DNA from: Juglans regia
Taxonomy: Eukaryota; Streptophyta; Magnoliopsida; Fagales; Juglandaceae
DNA length: 64,000 bases
Reading direction: 5' to 3'
Assembly: GCF_001411555.2 (NCBI RefSeq)
Contig: NC_049907.1
Coordinates: 36,167,866 to 36,231,865 of the forward strand
Shown here: piece after piece, positions 1-11,472 of the stretch
Layout: every line of letters starts with the position of its first letter
Numbering within the stretch: position 1 is the stretch's first letter
The notes under the pieces: generated by a model
The model's database searches: none
What the model saw: only the letters and a program-made list of their open reading frames with translations
Told to the model about the DNA's origin: nothing
Position numbers and translations under genes: made by a program

Positions 1-1440
1 TCTAATCAGGTCAGCAACTTTTGTTCCTTAGACCTCAATTGTTCTATCTCAAGTACTGCTTCCTCCAATTTCTTAGTCTTGTCGTCATTCGATCTGACTC
101 GAGAATAGGATGATGATGATGAGGATGGTTTTATGCAACGTCCTAAGCCCCTCAAATATCCAGAACGTGATCCAAGAACTTGAGAAAGGATCTAAGCATC
201 GTTGACAGATGATGCATCAGATAGATCCGCAGCAGTTTCCTTAAGAGATATCATCTTGTCCTACAAAAACAAAAACATTAAAGTTAGTATAAGTAACAAA
301 AATATTATGTGACAATAGAATTAAAAAAACTTAAACTTACATAATTTGCCTCGGCTTCGAGACTAGCCCAAACACCATCACGATTTTTATGTGTTTTAGC
401 ATACAATTGAGTCAAATCATAGTCAGCAAGACTTTATTCTTTCTGCAAAAAGAAAATTTATATTAGACCTTAAATCAGAAAATGTGTATGATATGCTAAT
501 ATTTTATGGGAACTAAAATAACTTACCATTTTATTAGACAAACGATGGAAAGATCGAGAACCTGCATGATGATTTATCTTTAAATTTGATCTATTTGTTT
601 TGTTCACAGTACTCCTTTGCTAAAAAAAATATTAGTCTATATGTTTAATACATCTGTGATATACTATTAAAAAAAGATAGCAGCTATATTACCTGATAAG
701 CAGGATCTTCAAACATATCACAAATTTTCTCTCATTCGTTTGGTGGAATTGCTTGGAATGGATTTTGACGCACCTCTATTATAGTACTGAATTTCTTATA
801 ATGTGCATGGCATCGACCTTTGTACCTCCGAAATGCATTTGACATCAGTTCCTCAACTATTAATCGATCCTCTCTTCGGAAAAATTAAGCTCAAACTTAT
901 CATTTCAAGAATTATAAACAATTAGTATAAATACAAAGTAATTTGAAAGTAACATGTTATATACTTAATTGCTTAAAATGTAACTTATTATCAAACAACG
1001 GTTTTTTATGTGATCTTTCACATCTTGGGAAACTTTAGACCAAGAGGATGTAGCAATCGATGCATAAGTGCAAGTAAGTGTACCAACATAAGAAGGAAGC
1101 CACGTTGCCGAATCTCCTGAGTCACCGGTGTGATCATCAGGAATATCAACCTTGATTTTACCAACTTTCCTTACTTTCTCTATGCAGACACCCCTCGTAG
1201 TGCCTCTACCTCGACACTTGCTTACAATAGCTATATATACAGTAATTAAAGCATAACTTTTTAATTTAATTAATTTATTTTATAGATATATTACTTAAAT
1301 TGAGAATAAAATATGATATGTTAATTTGATAAAATACCTTGTTTTGGGCTTGATGATGTTGGCTCACTATTCATGACAGGTGAACCACACGGGAAGTCAG
1401 TAATAGATGGAGATGACACACGTGTTGCTTTGCGTTTGGG
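1..1440 (-). pseudogene. CACTA element second ORF (Transposase_24-like), decayed
   Basis: Read on the minus strand. An ATG at about 1446 opens a peptide starting MPPKRKATRVSSPSITDFPC, a normal start for the second CACTA protein. Further blocks are ATWLPSYVGTLTCTYASIAT (near 1110-1050) and SQVLGSRSGYLRGLGR (near 210-160), followed by a charged coiled-coil tail rich in E, K and Q that leaves the window. The pieces lie in different frames, are separated by AT-rich stretches that could be introns, and one contains a TAG just before the VLG block, so the copy is not functional as it stands. The order matches the family: N-terminal basic region, middle domain, GLG motif, coiled coil. It lies directly downstream of the DUF4216 remnant on the same strand, which is the usual CACTA order. 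The family name is from recognition of these motifs, not from a search. Confidence 0.7.
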
Positions 1441-1538
1441 AGGCATATCTATTTGAAATTGTAACAAATTATTATTCAAACAAATGTTATCATAATTTTT
1501 ATATGTTAATATTACTTACAAAAATTCATATTTGAAAT

Positions 1539-2330
1539 TCATTCACTATCCATTTTGCTGGACCAGTCGCTCTCATCCTCACTAGACACTTCAGTTGATT
1601 CATCTTCTTCCCATACTTCACCCTCAATTACTTCGGGTTGAACATCTTCTCTACGCAATGAGACCATATCATATTGGCTTAGATCAACTAATAGATTGAT
1701 GCCTACTTCATTTTCTTGATATGCTTCTTCATTTGCTAGACTATCAACTTCTTCATGTGGTTCATCTGCCTCTGGAATGTAATCATATATATTTTTTGGT
1801 ACAAACTTCTCCACCACCCGCCATGGGTTTCCGTACTCCGGATCATCTAAATAAAAAACTTGATTCGCTTAGCAAGCGTGAACGAAATGATTGTCCTCAT
1901 ACTATGTGCTCACAAAATAATCATCGTTACGCACTCGCAACCTAGGATTTGAGACATCCCACCAATTACATTTAAACAACAATACCATATATCCCCCCAC
2001 TTGAGAGACTATCTTTTATATCCATATATACTCAGTCCTAAACTCTAATGTTAGTACAAATTTTGGTAGCATTTCCCTACAATTCTCCAAGTATGCTAGT
2101 CACGATAAGTCGTCAACCCTATTAATGGGCAAAGAAACTTACAGACCACATATCCAAAAAATGTAAGGAATCGTTGAACCAAAATTTTAATTGATTGACA
2201 CAAGAGTTTAAACTGAATATATCTGCCGTATAGATGATAGAATCTCAAACTGTCCACTTTGGACAATTCAAGAGTTATACCGAAACATTCTTTAAGAGAA
2301 TATTTGGTCACAACTCTCGAACGGGTCTAA
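1539..2330 (-). pseudogene. CACTA transposase C-terminal part (DUF4216-like), decayed
   Basis: Minus-strand reading. Between about 1990 and 1800 the frame gives VLLFKCNWWDVSNPRLRV, then a stop, then FYLDDPEYGNPWRVVEKFVP. These are typical of the DUF4216 domain at the end of CACTA TNP2-type transposases. The frame then stays open to 1539 as an acidic tail ending ESDWSSKMDSE, also typical. Upstream (2330-2000) the sequence is heavily degraded, and the catalytic tnp2 domain that should precede this block is not visible between 2.3 and 6.4 kb, so the element has lost or exchanged its 5' coding half. At least two in-frame stops are present. Confidence 0.7.
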
Positions 2331-2439
2331 AGTTTATACAATATAAAAATAACTCTAAAATTCAAAACTATCCAACTCCAAATACAATTATACAATAAAA
2401 TCACATTCCAAATCACTTTTTGTATCCCTTCCATCAAAT

Positions 2440-2657
2440 AGTAACTATGTTATATCTATATTTTAAGTTTCTAATTTAATTTTAGTGCATAATATTTTGA
2501 AATTATATTTAATTCTTTTTATTTTATAATTAAATTTTTTATAAGTATTAAAAATTAATTTAACTATTAACAATTAGTAACTATGTTATATCTATATTTT
2601 AAGTTTCTAATTTAATTTTAGTGCATAATATTTTGTAATTATATTTAATTCTTTTTA
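2440..2657. repeat. AT-rich tandem duplication, period 136 bp
   Basis: The segment starting AGTAACTATGTTATATC at 2440 begins again at 2576 and is nearly identical for about 80 bases, differing by one base in TTTTG(A/T)AATT. The flanking 2330-2440 is AT-rich with no visible feature. Confidence 0.85.
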
Positions 2658-4530
2658 GCGTTCAAATAAGATTCTTATCGTACAGGGTCCCGTTCGAACT
2701 AACATTATAGCGTTCGAACGGGACTAACCCAGATTACAGATACGAAACAGAGACAAAATATTTACCACAAAACACAATTTTCACAATCACAATCTCATAA
2801 AATGTATATTGACAGAGTGCCCATTTTAAATGGGATTGCACAAACATAAATATAGCAAAAAATCTTAACATAATTAATTAAAAACTATAAATTATCAAAA
2901 ATCTAAAAATTATAAATATTACCTCGAATTTAAGCAATCCAAACAAAAGTATCAATTCACAATACCTACATAAGTATAAAACACATTATGAGAAAACCTA
3001 AATCATGTGCAATAAACTAACATTAATGAAACTCGAAATACAAAAAAAACATAGAACAAAAAAAATAATACCTTTTATAAACCTCTCATCTCTCTCTCAA
3101 GAATCCCTTCTTTCACTAAGTCTGTTCCTCTCTCTCTCTCCACAACACTCTCTCACACACAAAATCGTCTGCCTCCAAATAAATTTCATCAATTGTGAAA
3201 ATGAACTGGAGGTTAAGGTATTTCAATCTGTGAAGTCCCGCTCGAACTGGACATTTACGCATTCAAACAAGAAAATTTTGAATAGGCGCCAAATTTGTCG
3301 CGATGTATTTCACGTTCGAAGTTGTAATTTTGTTGTTTGAACTAACAAATCAAAATATTCTTTGGAATATAAAATATAACTTACTATATTTTAACTTAGT
3401 ACCTTGTAATATAAAATATAATAAGTATAGTTATAGTAACTTATAATGGTAACTAGTAACTATGGTAACTATAGTTACTAGTTACAAATACTTATGATAA
3501 CTTGTATAGTTATCATAACTCATAATACTTATACTGTAGTACCTATATTTATATTAATTATATTAACTTGTATAGTTATTATAACTTATAATAGATATAG
3601 CTATATAGTAACTATATATAATACTTACATTGCAGTTATATAACTAGTAACTATAGTTAGTGTTATAATATTATATAAACTATATGAGTATAGTTATCAT
3701 AACATATATATAGTAGCTATATAATTAAGATATTGTAATTATATATACTAAGTACTTTGTATGTACTTAGTATAATAGAATAAAAATATTTATAAATAAT
3801 ATACTAAATATATTAATTAAAAGTATTATAATACTATTATAAGTTTTATTTTTATACTTTTGCACTTTGTACTATTAGTATTATTATATACTACTATTAG
3901 TAATATAATTATAAATATATTAATATAATAACCGTTCGATCGAATATTTATCCAGTTCAAACGAGACGCCATGGTCATTATAGATGAAGTTTGAATACAA
4001 TTCAACAAAACTCTCTCATTGGAACCCGCAACTGCCGAGAGCCTTCGAGTTTTCCCCTTACCTCCACCGCGAAAACCGCCGTAGAAACCCCATATTTGAA
4101 CTTCTAAGAGGTATGGGTCAACTCTCCACATCTATTGTTTAGTTTTTTAGACGAATGGGTTGTGTTTGGGGGTATGGATTTCGTATCCGAAATCCACCCA
4201 TTTTGGTGTATTCCGTATAAATAACATCAAAATAACTGGTAGAAATGATTGGGCTTCACTCCTTAATCATTTATACTGATTAAAACAAAGGATAACATCT
4301 AGATAGGAAGTTTTTCAGTTCAGGGCTGAGTTGACTCAGCCATGCTGTTTGGCTTCTTCCCGTTTGAACTAACTCTAGTCCAGTCGAACGCTTAGTTGCC
4401 AAACAGCATTATATCTGTTTGAACAACATAAATTCGTTCGAATGAACAAATTTTACCAGTTCGAATGAACATAACAGTTTATTCGAATAGATTTGACTAG
4501 TTCGAACAGAATATGTCCCATTCGAACGAA
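2655..4530. repeat. Dispersed GTTCGAAC-type motifs, left block
   Basis: Degenerate copies of the palindrome GTTCGAAC (variants GTTTGAAC, ATTCGAAC, GTTCAAAC, GTTCGAAT) recur at about 2660, 2691, 2710, 3236, 3260, 3312, 3335, 3932, 3953, 4360, 4383, and densely from 4410 to 4525. Many carry a C or CC on the left and R on the right. This resembles the subterminal transposase-binding repeats of CACTA elements. The motif is not visible in similar density elsewhere in the window. Confidence 0.7.
3360..3930. repeat. AT-rich stretch of alternating GTAACTA / TAGTTAC words
   Basis: About 550 bases built from short palindromic words (TAGTTAC, GTAACTA, TATAGTTAT, AGTACTTAGT) in both orientations. There is no coding signal. 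It lies between GTTCGAAC motif clusters within the CACTA block. Confidence 0.7.
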
Positions 4531-4639
4531 TTATTTCAATTCATTTCAATACACTATAATTCTTCAATAATATAATTTAAATATTATGGTTAATTATATT
4601 CTTACATTCCTTATGGTTAAAAAGTATATCAATGGCATT

Positions 4640-5738
4640 TAGTGGAAGAAAACGTGCAAGAGATCAGCCCAACTAAAATAGTGGATCAGCAGCTCATCCT
4701 CAGGAGACGAGGCCGATACTTGTCAAGCGTTCAATCATTTTGTCTGACTTCTCCGATCTTTCATAGGAGGGACGGAGCATACAGTCCATCTTCACTGAGT
4801 GGAAATGGATACCGATCTGTGAGCAGCGAGGGACTGCATATCTAGAGATGGTCGGTGAGTTCTATCGTGCCATGCGAGAACTTAGTGCTGATGCTTTGTT
4901 CTACACCCTATCGGTTCGGGGAGTGAGTATTAATTTCTCTTCTCGCATTATTGCTGAGTTTCTTGACATCTTGCGCGTGGCTGACGCATATCCTGTAGTG
5001 GCTACACGGGGACTAGCGGCTGCACCATCTAATTCCAACACACCGGCCACATCCTCCACGCTAGCCCCAAATGTAGATTCGGATGCTAGTGAGGATGGTA
5101 GTGAGGATAAGGATCTATCTGATGATGGTCTCACAGACGATCAGGTGCATCCGCTAGTGCGAGATCCATCGGCTCCTCCATATGATGGGAGCAAGGTGAT
5201 CCGACAGGCCGATCATATATCATTTTTTAGAATGCTTAATTTGATTGTTGGCTATAACATCCAAAAAAACACAAGACTGATTTCGGGATCGATCGAACCA
5301 GATTTTTGTTGCGGATAACACAGGGGGATCCCATTGATCTGGCATTTTATTTATTCCTCCGCATTTGATCAGTCACAATTTTCTAGTGGAGATTGTCTAC
5401 CATTTGCACTGATGATATCTAACATCCTACTCAGATCAGGGGTTATAGTGTCGGCCACTGAGAGGAGGTCGCCATAGATGGGGCCCCTTAACAAGATCAC
5501 ATTTAGCAAGAGCAAGGGAAACTTGCGGAAGGCTGCACTAGAACAACCTAGTGATCCTCCCACAGATCCAACTTCTAGTAGTGCTGCTGCTGTTGAGAGA
5601 CAGCCTCCTGTGGCTACTTTGGATCAGGTACGGGCTCTATTTGTGCAGTTCGTTGGGCGCATCATGGAGAAGGTTAGGGATCTAGAATGATCTATTAAAA
5701 TATTGCAAGAGGATGTTGATCTACTAAGAACCCAATGA
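4640..5738 (+). pseudogene. 'Putative plant transposon protein' relic (PF20167-like)
   Basis: The plus-strand reading includes FTEWKWIPICEQRGTAYLEM at about 4797-4856, then GEFYRAMRELSADALFY and LSVRGVSINFSSRIIAEFLD. This is the pattern of the plant transposon domain in which an EFY.N block is followed by VRG..V.FS...IN.FL. A Ser/Thr/Asp/Glu-rich linker (about 5030-5150) follows, then HISFFRMLNLIVGYNIQKNT, a second family block. Further on, in another frame, comes LPFALMISNILLRSGV near 5395-5445, then a basic and Ser/Pro-rich tail with a short heptad-like end (to 5738). The frame is broken after 4840 and again around 5270-5460, so this is a pseudogene. Such proteins have no assigned biochemical role that I know of. 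It sits between two GTTCGAAC blocks and is antisense to the CACTA transposase remnants. Confidence 0.6.
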
Positions 5739-6104
5739 TCGTTTTAGTTATTATTTTGCTTTTTTATGTTGTATTGAATATTATATATTTGAGATGTAAT
5801 TAATGTATGTTTTTTATTTTTCGTGTTTACTACTTTATTTATTTTTTTCATTTTACTTGTTGTTCATGATAATATAAAAAATGATACTATATTTAAAGTT
5901 ATATTTATATAAATTTAACATAAAAAAAATCACTATAAAGTTTTGAAGTTAATTACAAAAAATTAATTTATGAATTTATAAATATTTTAACTCACTACAA
6001 ATCATAATATATAATATATACACATTTTTATATTTTGAAAATGATAACAAATTAATGGGAAAAATATATGCACAAATCCATACTAATAAAAAAATTAATT
6101 GATA
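5739..6104. other. AT-rich spacer, nothing recognised
   Basis: Low-complexity AT-rich DNA downstream of the transposon-protein relic. I see no coding frame, RNA gene or repeat boundary. Confidence 0.6.
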
Positions 6105-6275
6105 AAATTTCCGTTCAAACAAATAAATTTAAGTTCGAACAGTTATTAACTTTTCCCGGAAAAAATAAATTAATTTCCCGGCCAATATTATTATTCGAAC
6201 AAATTTTATACTGTTTGAACGAACATTAATTCCATGCTCGAATCTATTTTGTTTCGTTCGAACGAATTTCGTAGC
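6105..6275. repeat. GTTCGAAC-type motifs, right block
   Basis: At least seven degenerate copies in 170 bases (near 6111, 6134, 6193, 6213, 6220, 6237, 6257), including GTTCGAACGAAT. They lie 110-280 bases inside the CACTA-type terminus at 6387, the position expected for subterminal binding sites. Confidence 0.7.
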
Positions 6276-6387
6276 TCAGGCATTTTTTGACATGAAATGT
6301 AAATTTCGTCTCCAAAAATGACTTTTAGGATGTACTTAAAAACGTCCCAAACAAATTTCGTCCTTAAAAGTCAAATTTCTTGTAGTA

Positions 6388-6660
6388 TCGGTGGGTAGCA
6401 GCATCCTCAAAACAATTGACTACCTACAATACTATTAAGTACCGAAATAGTTAACTTTGCTTCTTCCAACGAAACCCTAGCACACCTCTCGCTCTCTCTC
6501 TCTCTCTCTCTCTCTTTTCTCTCTAGAACAGCCCCTTCAAAAAATCCAGACCAGAGAAGGGCCGAATTTGGAGCTTCAGCTCCTCCCTCTTCTCTCTAGT
6601 TTTTCTTTTAATTTTTTTTTCTAGTTTTGTTTATTTTTTCTTTTAAAGTAGGACGAAATG
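6388..6660. repeat. Flank with a CT microsatellite
   Basis: Unique-looking sequence with a (CT)n tract at about 6492-6515 followed by pyrimidine-rich and T-rich DNA. No gene is supported. Confidence 0.6.
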
Positions 6661-6779
6661 CCGATCTATTGTTATCCGAAACCCTGCAACCACCACACAC
6701 CCCACTGCAAGATTCCCAAAGTGCCGATTCTTCAGACAGGAGAAGATCCTTCGGCCAATCGAAATAAGAGTCCCTTGAC

Positions 6780-7860
6780 TTACCGGCCTTCGTGCCAGGT
6801 TGATGTCTGCGATGCATTGGCTAAGGATCAGAGCCCTCGAGCTTTGCCCTAAACAACAACCAATCGAAACACAAGCCAGTGTCTTGGCTGGAATTGCCGA
6901 CCTTCGCGAGGTACAAGCCCAATCCCTTGATTGGCCACGAAGGAAATTGGCTAAGGACCAGAGCCATGAGCTTTATCCGAATAACAACCAGTTGGAACAT
7001 AAGTTCCTTGACTTGCCGACCTTCGTGCCAGGTTACTGTCTGTGATGCATTGGCTAAGAATCAGAGCCTTCGAGCTCTACCCTAAACAACAGCTAGTTGG
7101 AACACAAGCCAGACCCTTGGCTGGACTTGCCAACCTTCACGGGGTACAGGCCCAGTCCCTTGATTGGCCACGAAGGAAATTGGCTAACGACCAAAGCCAG
7201 GAGTTCTACCCGAATAATAGCCAATCGGAACATAAGTCTCATGACTTGCCAACCTTCGTGCCAGGTTGCTGCCTGCGATGCATTGGTTAAGGATTAGAGC
7301 CTTGGAGCTCTACCCTAAACAATAGCAATTGGAACACAAGCCAGTCCCTTGGCTGGACTTGCCGACCTTCGCGGGGTACAAGCTAAGTCCCTTGATTGGC
7401 CACAAAGGAAATTGGCTAAGAACCAGAGCTGTGAGCTCTACCTGAATAACAGCCAGTCGGAACCCTTTATTTGCTGACCTTCGTGCCAGATTGCTGCCTG
7501 TGATGCATTGGTTCAAGATCAAAGCCTTTGAGCTCTACCCTAACAATAGCTAGTCGGAATACAAGCCAGTCCCTGGATTGGCCACGAAGGAAATTGGCTA
7601 AAGACCAGAGCCATGATCTCTACCCGAATAACAGCCAGTCGGAACCCTTGACTTGCTGACCTTCGTGCCAGGTTGCTGCTTACGATGCATTGGCTAAGGA
7701 TCAGAGCTTTCGAGCTTTACCATAAATAACAACCAGTCAGAACACAAGCCAGTCCCTTGGCTAGACTTGCCGACCTTCACGGGGTACAAGCCCTGTCCCT
7801 TGATCGGCCATGAAGAATTAAATAAAGGCCAAAGCCCTCGAGCTCTCCCTTGACAAACAG
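6780..7860. repeat. Tandem array, about 230-bp period, five copies
   Basis: The phrase GATGCATTGGCTAAGGATCA recurs with small changes at about 6812, 7042, 7278, 7502 and 7684. Each unit also carries a second, related half with CCTTGATTGGCCACGAAGG and 'CCAGAGCC.TGAGCT'. Spacings are about 230, 236, 224 and 182, so the last unit is shortened. Several reading frames stay open through the array, but they only reflect the repeat. I take it as an internal tandem repeat of the LTR-type element whose gag-like relic follows. Confidence 0.8.
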
Positions 7861-7955
7861 ATGGATAAGAAGCAAAAGAACATGAAAAGCGGGGGAGGAA
7901 AGCAGCAAAGGAAACAAAAACGCAACCATGATTAAACAAAATAGAAGGTATATTC

Positions 7956-8830
7956 ATGTATAAGTGTTTCATTACATTAAAAGCCCATGTAGGCTTGAAA
8001 ACAAAAAATGGGAGCTACAATTATGGAGGAGCATCTCGGAAGGCTAGAGGCATCTGTTCTCTAAGGTCTTCATATGGCGATAAGATTTGCGGTCTGGAGG
8101 GAGTGTTTGAAGGTCGAAGGTGTGAAGGTCAGTCTCGGGGTTCTCCTTCAGTTGATCTCGTAGGCGCTCAAGACCCTCTCTGTACCAAAAATCCAAGCTT
8201 CATCACCAAGGGTAGGAGCCAATCTAAGTTAAGACTCAATGAGATCCACCCACTGCCTAGCAGCATCGAGAAATGTCTCCAAATGAGTAGTCTCGAGTTG
8301 GAGCCGCTGAGGAAAAGTCCTTAATTTCTACGTTGATATTGTGAGCCCAAAATACTTGTGAAGCAACCGAGAATGCTCCCCGACGGCGTGCCTCTTCTCT
8401 CTCGCCAATGTCTTGATTGCTTTCTTGTACCTGCTCAGCTCTTCCTCAATAGGCTCAAATTGGCACTCCAGCCTGTCGACTTCCACTTGGGCGTTATCCT
8501 TCTCGGTGAGAAGCAGTTCGAACCCCTTATTAAGGCCATCGAGCTCCTTCCTAGCAAATATCAGCTCTCGGGCCTTCGACTCAAGCTCAAGCTCCCTTTC
8601 CTCGCTCCTCAGATCTCTCAACTGGATCTCTTTATCCTTCAGTGTGGTTCTCTAGATCCTTCGTCCTAATCTGGTGACTTGCCCGCTTATTGGGCCCCAT
8701 GGGGGCCGAGCAGCCCCTGGCCCTTCTCGTTTGTTTACTCGTTGTCGAAAATAACCCAGGAGAGGCAATCGTCGCTTTAGCATTTGTTGGAGGAGATTCT
8801 GTCTCAGGAGTAATGTCGGGCAACTGAAAG
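7956..8830 (-). pseudogene. Coiled-coil, gag-like relic of an LTR-type element
   Basis: On the minus strand an upstream piece (8823-8632) contains GLFSTTSKQTRRARGCSAP. It is followed by a 97-residue frame (8621-8328) that is almost wholly charged heptads (ERELELESKARELIFARKEL, then EKDNAQVEVDRLECQ), a strong coiled coil. Beyond its stop the sequence continues with blocks such as LQLETTHLETFLDAARQWVD in another frame. Coiled-coil proteins of this kind occur in the gag position of plant gypsy-type and non-autonomous elements. The protein is broken and no zinc knuckle is visible. A related piece without the coiled coil lies at 31450-31250 in the second element. Confidence 0.5.
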
Positions 8831-8839
8831 ACTAAACCC

Positions 8840-10450
8840 GCACTTCGCCATGAGGCAGGCTGGGCCGCCTTAAGACTGGACCCACCTATTGACCCTCAAT
8901 GGGAAGGTAAATAGGAGATGTTTGACTGTACTGCAAAAGTAAAATTGGTCAGCGTAAATATTCTCTAATCACAAGTGTGAAATTTGAAAACTTGAAGTGC
9001 GGCGAAGATCAGAGGCTTGGAGTTTGCTTGAGGAGATACGATCCCTAGAGTAATGTTGGGCAGTTGAAAGACTGAATCCGCACTTCATCATGAGGCACAT
9101 CGGGCCACCTTAAGACTGGACCCACCTGTTGACCCTCAAAGGGAAGGTAAGTAGGGGATGTTTGATCATACTGCAAAAATCAAACTGGTTAGTATAAATA
9201 ATCTCCAATCATGAGTGTGAAATTTGTAAACCTGAGCTGTTTTGCTGGGGTGTGGTGATAGTCTAAAGCGTTACTCATTGGCGTCTCATTTGATGGAGAT
9301 GGAGTTGGGTGAGTGTCTGAGGTTTTATCTGTTTGGCGTTCCATTGCAAGAGATAGCATCCCAGGAGTAATGTCGGGCAGTCGAAAGACTAAATCTGCTC
9401 TCCACAGGAGGAGAGGTCGAGATGCCCCAGGCTAAGCCAGCCTCTTTGGTCCCTCGGGGAAGTAAGTTGCCGGACAGTTGAGGAGCTGGTCCGCTCTTCA
9501 CCATGATGGAGGTCAGGATATTTTGCCGGGCAGCCTAGAGGCTAGACCCACTCTCCTTCGTGAAAGAGTCCGGGCCACTAGGTGGTTAGACCCATGACTT
9601 TCATGGGGAGGTAAGTGTCAGGTAGTTTGGGACTGGACCCACTCCAGTCAGTTGACATCACGGGGAAGGTAAGCGTTAGGTAGGCTAGCACTAATCCCGC
9701 TCTTTGTCCTAGTGGAGGTCAAGGTAAGTTTTCGGGCAGCTGAGAGGTTGGATCCGCTTCCCCATCTTGGGAGAGATAGAGCAGCCTTAAGGCATGACTC
9801 ATCCCTTTGTGTCCTACGAGGAGGTAAATTGCTAGGCAATTTGAGACTTGACCCACTCTCGCCTATTGATGCTCTGGGGAAGGTAAGTGTTGGGCAGCCG
9901 AAGGCTAGGCCCACTCTCTATCACGAGATGGATAAAGTAGCTCCTAGGCGTAACCCATCCCTTTGGGCCTCCAAGGGAGGTAAGTTATCGGGCAACCAAG
10001 AGGCTGGTCCTCTTTCCTCCGTGAGGGAGGTCGAGTCGCTGAGAGGGCTGGGCCGGCTTGTTGATTCTAGGGGGGAGGTAAGCTGTTGGGAATTTTGTGA
10101 CTGGACCCACTCTCGTCCGTTAATATCGTAGAAAAGGAAAGTGTCTGGTCATGCTGGTGATGATCCCGCTCTTCGTCATGGTGGAGGTGAGGGTAAGTTG
10201 TCGGGTAGCTGAGAGACTGGACTCGCTCTCCTCCGTTAGGGAGGTCGGATCCGCCTATTGACCCTCACAGGGAGGTAAGCTACCAAGCAGTTTGAGATTA
10301 GACCCACTCCCCTCCAGTTGATGCCACAGGGAAGGTAAGTGTCGGATTAGGTTGGTGCTGATCCCACTTTCCATCACGTGAGGGATAAAGTAGCCTTTAG
10401 GCATAAACCATCCCTTTAGATCCCGTGGGGAGGTAAGTAGGAGAGGCACT
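8840..10450. repeat. Degenerate tandem repeat with AGGTAAG units
   Basis: About 1.6 kb of irregular 55-110 bp units, each containing (A)GGTAAG(T) followed by GGGCAG..GAG..CTGGACCCRCTC-like sequence and a closing CCGT-GGGAGGTC. Copies of GGTAAG are at about 9145, 9608, 9667, 9722, 9880, 9979, 10076, 10192, 10274, 10336 and 10432. The same array recurs at 31500-33140. No protein is supported. Confidence 0.75.
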
Positions 10451-10855
10451 AGTCCACGTGCATGTGAATGCCAAAGAGTTTATTTTGATCGAGAAACATT
10501 GAGACGTCTGAATGATATCCAAGCAGGGGTGTACAACTGGTGTTGCGCACTACAAGAATCAATTATGTTAGTAAAAACAAAATCTACATAAGTTTTGAGA
10601 CAGAAAAATTGGGTGTTTAGCTATTGTAACCGATTTTTGGTTGACCGAAAATGTCCGATACTGGTTGTTATTTCTTATCTTTCTTGCTCTTCTTCTTCTT
10701 CTCTCTCAATTTTTATTTTCTTTTTTCAATTTAATCAGTTTACTGCTGGGGAATTCGTTCGTCCTTAACTGTCTTCGAAGTGATGTGGAGTTAACCATTT
10801 CTTAGAAAATTTCCTGATCATCTTCTCCTCGAGTCGTGTACTATGGGCTAAGGGT
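10451..10855. mobile_element. End of the first tandem-repeat element, shared with 33140-33540
   Basis: This block, including AATCAATTATGTTAGTAAAA and the pyrimidine-rich TTCTTCTTCTTCTCTC tract, matches 33140-33540 closely and then stops abruptly at about 10855. This indicates a common LTR-type element truncated here by later DNA. Confidence 0.7.
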
Positions 10856-11472
10856 GGGTAGCAGGTCCCCGCACCCCGCCCCTCCCATGCCCTCATCTGG
10901 CCCCCCTAGCGGGGCTGGGCAGGGGTGAAAAAGGCCCAACCCCACCTCGTATTTTCCCTGCCACGCACTTATATGTTTTATTATATAAATATATATATTT
11001 ATATACTTATACTATACATATTTATAAATATTTATTATGTGTACTATATATAAATATAGTAATATATAATAGGTAAAACTTTTAATTAATATTTTGTGTA
11101 AGTTGTAGTGTAGTATGGTGACCTTTTTATAAACTGCCAAGGCAATACAAGAGTCTCACATTGCTTAAGTGTGAGACTTCTATTGTGAAGACAATCTATA
11201 AAAGTGTCATCATACTACACTATAATTTACACAAAATATGGACTAGAAAATTTAAAAACTACATAGTTTTTAAATTATATTCATATTTATAAATTTAAAT
11301 TTATAATTTGGGTCTAAAAATGTGTTTTTGATCACTTTTAGACCTAGGAATAATTTTTCATGTGCCTAGTAGACTGTAGTTCATTATTGAAGTGGGCGGG
11401 GGGCGAGGGTGAAAACCCAACCTCCGGCCCATGCAGGGCAGGGGCATGGAGGCTAGGGGGCTACCCCACACC

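Larger units (their letters stand above)
1..6387 (-). mobile_element. CACTA (En/Spm) element, right terminus at 6387
   Basis: The block ends at 6387 with sequence that reads on the minus strand TACTACAAGAAATTTGAC, one base from the CACTACAAGAAA terminus of many plant CACTA elements. Inside lie minus-strand transposase remnants (1-2330), a plus-strand transposon-type relic (4640-5738) and two sets of subterminal GTTCGAAC motifs. The left terminus is outside the window. I assume it is a single element because everything lies in one block. A nested second element between 2.4 and 6.4 kb would also fit and would explain the missing tnp2 region. Confidence 0.55.

Noticed and set aside
6658..7297. 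Chain of overlapping frames of 64-82 codons
   Set aside because: They follow the 230-bp tandem repeat; the same residues recur because the DNA repeats.
6780..7860. Possible CRISPR-like array
   Set aside because: Units are long, degenerate and without unique spacers, and the DNA is plant nuclear.
10549..10560. CACTACAAGAAT, similar to a CACTA terminus
   Set aside because: The homologous position at about 33239 reads GCTACAGGAAT inside the shared element, and no partner terminus is near, so it is a chance match.
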